Of a stretch of DNA of 64,000 nt, positions 62,826 to 64,000 are shown piece after piece. The stretch comes from Gammaproteobacteria bacterium RIFCSPHIGHO2_02_FULL_42_43 (lineage in GTDB: Bacteria > Pseudomonadota > Gammaproteobacteria > Coxiellales > Coxiellaceae): NCBI GenBank assembly GCA_001801425.1, contig MGXR01000018.1, forward strand, positions 13,742-77,741, in the 5' to 3' direction. Made by a program: the position numbers and the translations under genes. A model generated the notes under the pieces. That model was not told the DNA's origin, searched no databases, and was given only the letters and a program-made list of their open reading frames with translations. Each line of letters begins with the position of its first letter. Positions within the stretch are counted from its first letter, which is position 1.

Positions 62826-64000
62826 GCTGTTTCTCCGATTCACGCAACTCTCGCCGCAACACTTTACCCACATTCGACATTGGCAATTGATCACGAAACT
62901 CAATTAATTTAGGAATTTTGTAACCTGTTAACGACTCACGGCAAAATGCAATCACTTGCTCTGCAGTCAATGCGGGATCTTTTTTAATAATAAATGCTTT
63001 TAATGCTTCGCCAGTTTTTTCAGAAGGAATACCAATCACAGCAACCGTGCGCACTCCAGGATGCTCTGCAATCACGGCTTCCACTTCATTGGGATACACA
63101 TTAAATCCCGACACAAGCACCATATCTTTTTTGCGATCGACAATATAGACAAATCCACGCTCATCCATGTAACCAATATCACCCGTATGCAACCATCCTT
63201 CGCTATCCAACACTGCTTTCGTTTCTTCATCACGACGCCAATAACCACTCATCACTTGCGGCCCACGCCCATACACTTCACCCGGCTGATGAAATCCCAA
63301 TTCGTTCCCCAATTCATCGCAAATCATCACGTCAGTCGATGGCACGGGAATGCCAATACTGCCGGTGAAATGCGTCATGCTAACGGGGCACAACGTTAAC
63401 ACAGGGCTTGACTCCGTTAATCCATATCCCTCTAAAATGGGCACACCCGTCACCGCTTGCCACTGATCCGCAACAGAACGTTGCATCGCCATACCGCCTG
63501 AAATTGTGAGCCTAAGATGAGAAAAATCCACTTTATTGATATCGGGGTGCACCAACATGGATTGAAATAATGTATTCAAACCAACGGCTGTGGTTAATTT
63601 TGCATTTTTAATTTCTTTCAACATTGAACGCGTGTCACGCGGATTTGTAATCAAAACCGACGATCCACCCATCGGAAAAATACACGTACCGCACACCGTC
63701 AACGAAAAAATATGATACATGGGAAGCGCGCCCAACATCACGGCACGATTCTTCACTTCCACGTCGCGTATCCATGAAACACATTGCAATACATTAGAAA
63801 TAATATTGCGATGCGATAAAATCACTGCTTTGGAACGGCCTGTAGTACCGCCCGTGTATTGCAAAAAAGCCGTCTCCGTATTTTTTAATTCCACTGGCTC
63901 AAATGCAGATTGTTTTCCGATGGCAAGTGCTTGCTTGAAAAAAATAGCGTTCGGCAAATCATAATCCGGCACTTTGCCTTTCACGTAACGCAACATAAAA
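62812..64000 (-). CDS. Long-chain acyl-CoA ligase (FadD-like), 5' end outside the window
   Basis: 394 or more residues are visible; the gene runs off the right edge. AMP-binding motif YTGGTTGRSKAVILSHRN, then EGYGLTESSPV, GWLHTGDIGYMDERGFVYIV and the C-terminal NVGKVLRRELRE with the catalytic Lys. The MLRYVKGKVPDY...LPNAIFF stretch matches the middle of FadD. It activates fatty acids to acyl-CoA at the inner membrane. Probably co-transcribed with the SDR gene. Confidence 0.93.
   Translation of the reverse strand, partial: FMLRYVKGKVPDYDLPNAIFFKQALAIGKQSAFEPVELKNTETAFLQYTGGTTGRSKAVILSHRNIISNVLQCVSWIRDVEVKNRAVMLGALPMYHIFSLTVCGTCIFPMGGSSVLITNPRDTRSMLKEIKNAKLTTAVGLNTLFQSMLVHPDINKVDFSHLRLTISGGMAMQRSVADQWQAVTGVPILEGYGLTESSPVLTLCPVSMTHFTGSIGIPVPSTDVMICDELGNELGFHQPGEVYGRGPQVMSGYWRRDEETKAVLDSEGWLHTGDIGYMDERGFVYIVDRKKDMVLVSGFNVYPNEVEAVIAEHPGVRTVAVIGIPSEKTGEALKAFIIKKDPALTAEQVIAFCRESLTGYKIPKLIEFRDQLPMSNVGKVLRRELRESEKQHVEK

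Overview
The window looks like the chromosome of a gammaproteobacterium with AT-rich DNA, probably a host-associated member of the Legionellales or Coxiella-like lineages. The evidence is the classical thrS-infC-rpmI-rplT-pheS-pheT-ihfA block, the aceEF-lpd and rpsP-rimM-trmD-rplS operons, a KDO-using envelope (kdsB), a tiny Lys/His-rich histone-like protein, and several candidate eukaryote-directed proteins. Those candidates are a SET-domain protein, a J-domain protein with a Pro/Thr linker, and a 1470-residue protein with a SidE-type phosphodiesterase-like signature. The genus cannot be fixed from this sequence alone, and no rRNA is present.

Layout. 1-6.3 kb: palindromic repeats, a small membrane protein, ycaR-kdsB, a large unknown membrane protein, a DUF4143 ATPase and tRNA-Pro. 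6.3-14.8 kb: an MHS-type transporter and the translation/ihfA block, all on the minus strand. 14.9-20.7 kb: a DUF4142 protein, the SET protein, then an accessory stretch bounded by fragments of tRNA-Val and the intact tRNA-Val. That stretch holds a compact 511-bp GIY-YIG element with terminal inverted repeats and 75-bp flanking direct repeats, a truncated AbiEii, two GNAT acetyltransferases and an APH-fold kinase. 21-25.5 kb: acetoacetyl-CoA synthetase, ispG and folD. 25.6-28.6 kb: an internally deleted DUF1016 gene, a complete AbiEi/AbiEii pair with a palindromic operator, and a 217-bp MITE-like element. 28.6-38.7 kb: an L,D-transpeptidase, lpd-aceF-aceE, ampE, a DUF2147 protein, the histone-like protein, thioredoxin, adk and a pilin-like protein. 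38.9-42.6 kb: ffh and rpsP-rimM-trmD-rplS. 42.7-50.2 kb: a RelE/XRE toxin-antitoxin pair, MATE and MFS transporters, a large unknown membrane protein, ygfZ and the J-domain protein. 50.3-57.3 kb: a second DUF4143 ATPase, pepN, nhaA, a small membrane protein, rpsU-yqeY and a decayed toxin-antitoxin pair. 57.5-64 kb: the giant SidE-like protein, an SDR oxidoreductase and a 5'-truncated fadD-like ligase.

The most striking feature is the number of short palindromic repeats of several families. One copy lies in frame inside kdsB and appears to add about ten residues. Others supply the stop codons of kdsB, the pilin-like gene, the SDR gene and the SET gene, and one arm contains the Shine-Dalgarno of rplS. 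Together with the decayed toxin-antitoxin genes this suggests a genome shaped by small non-autonomous elements.
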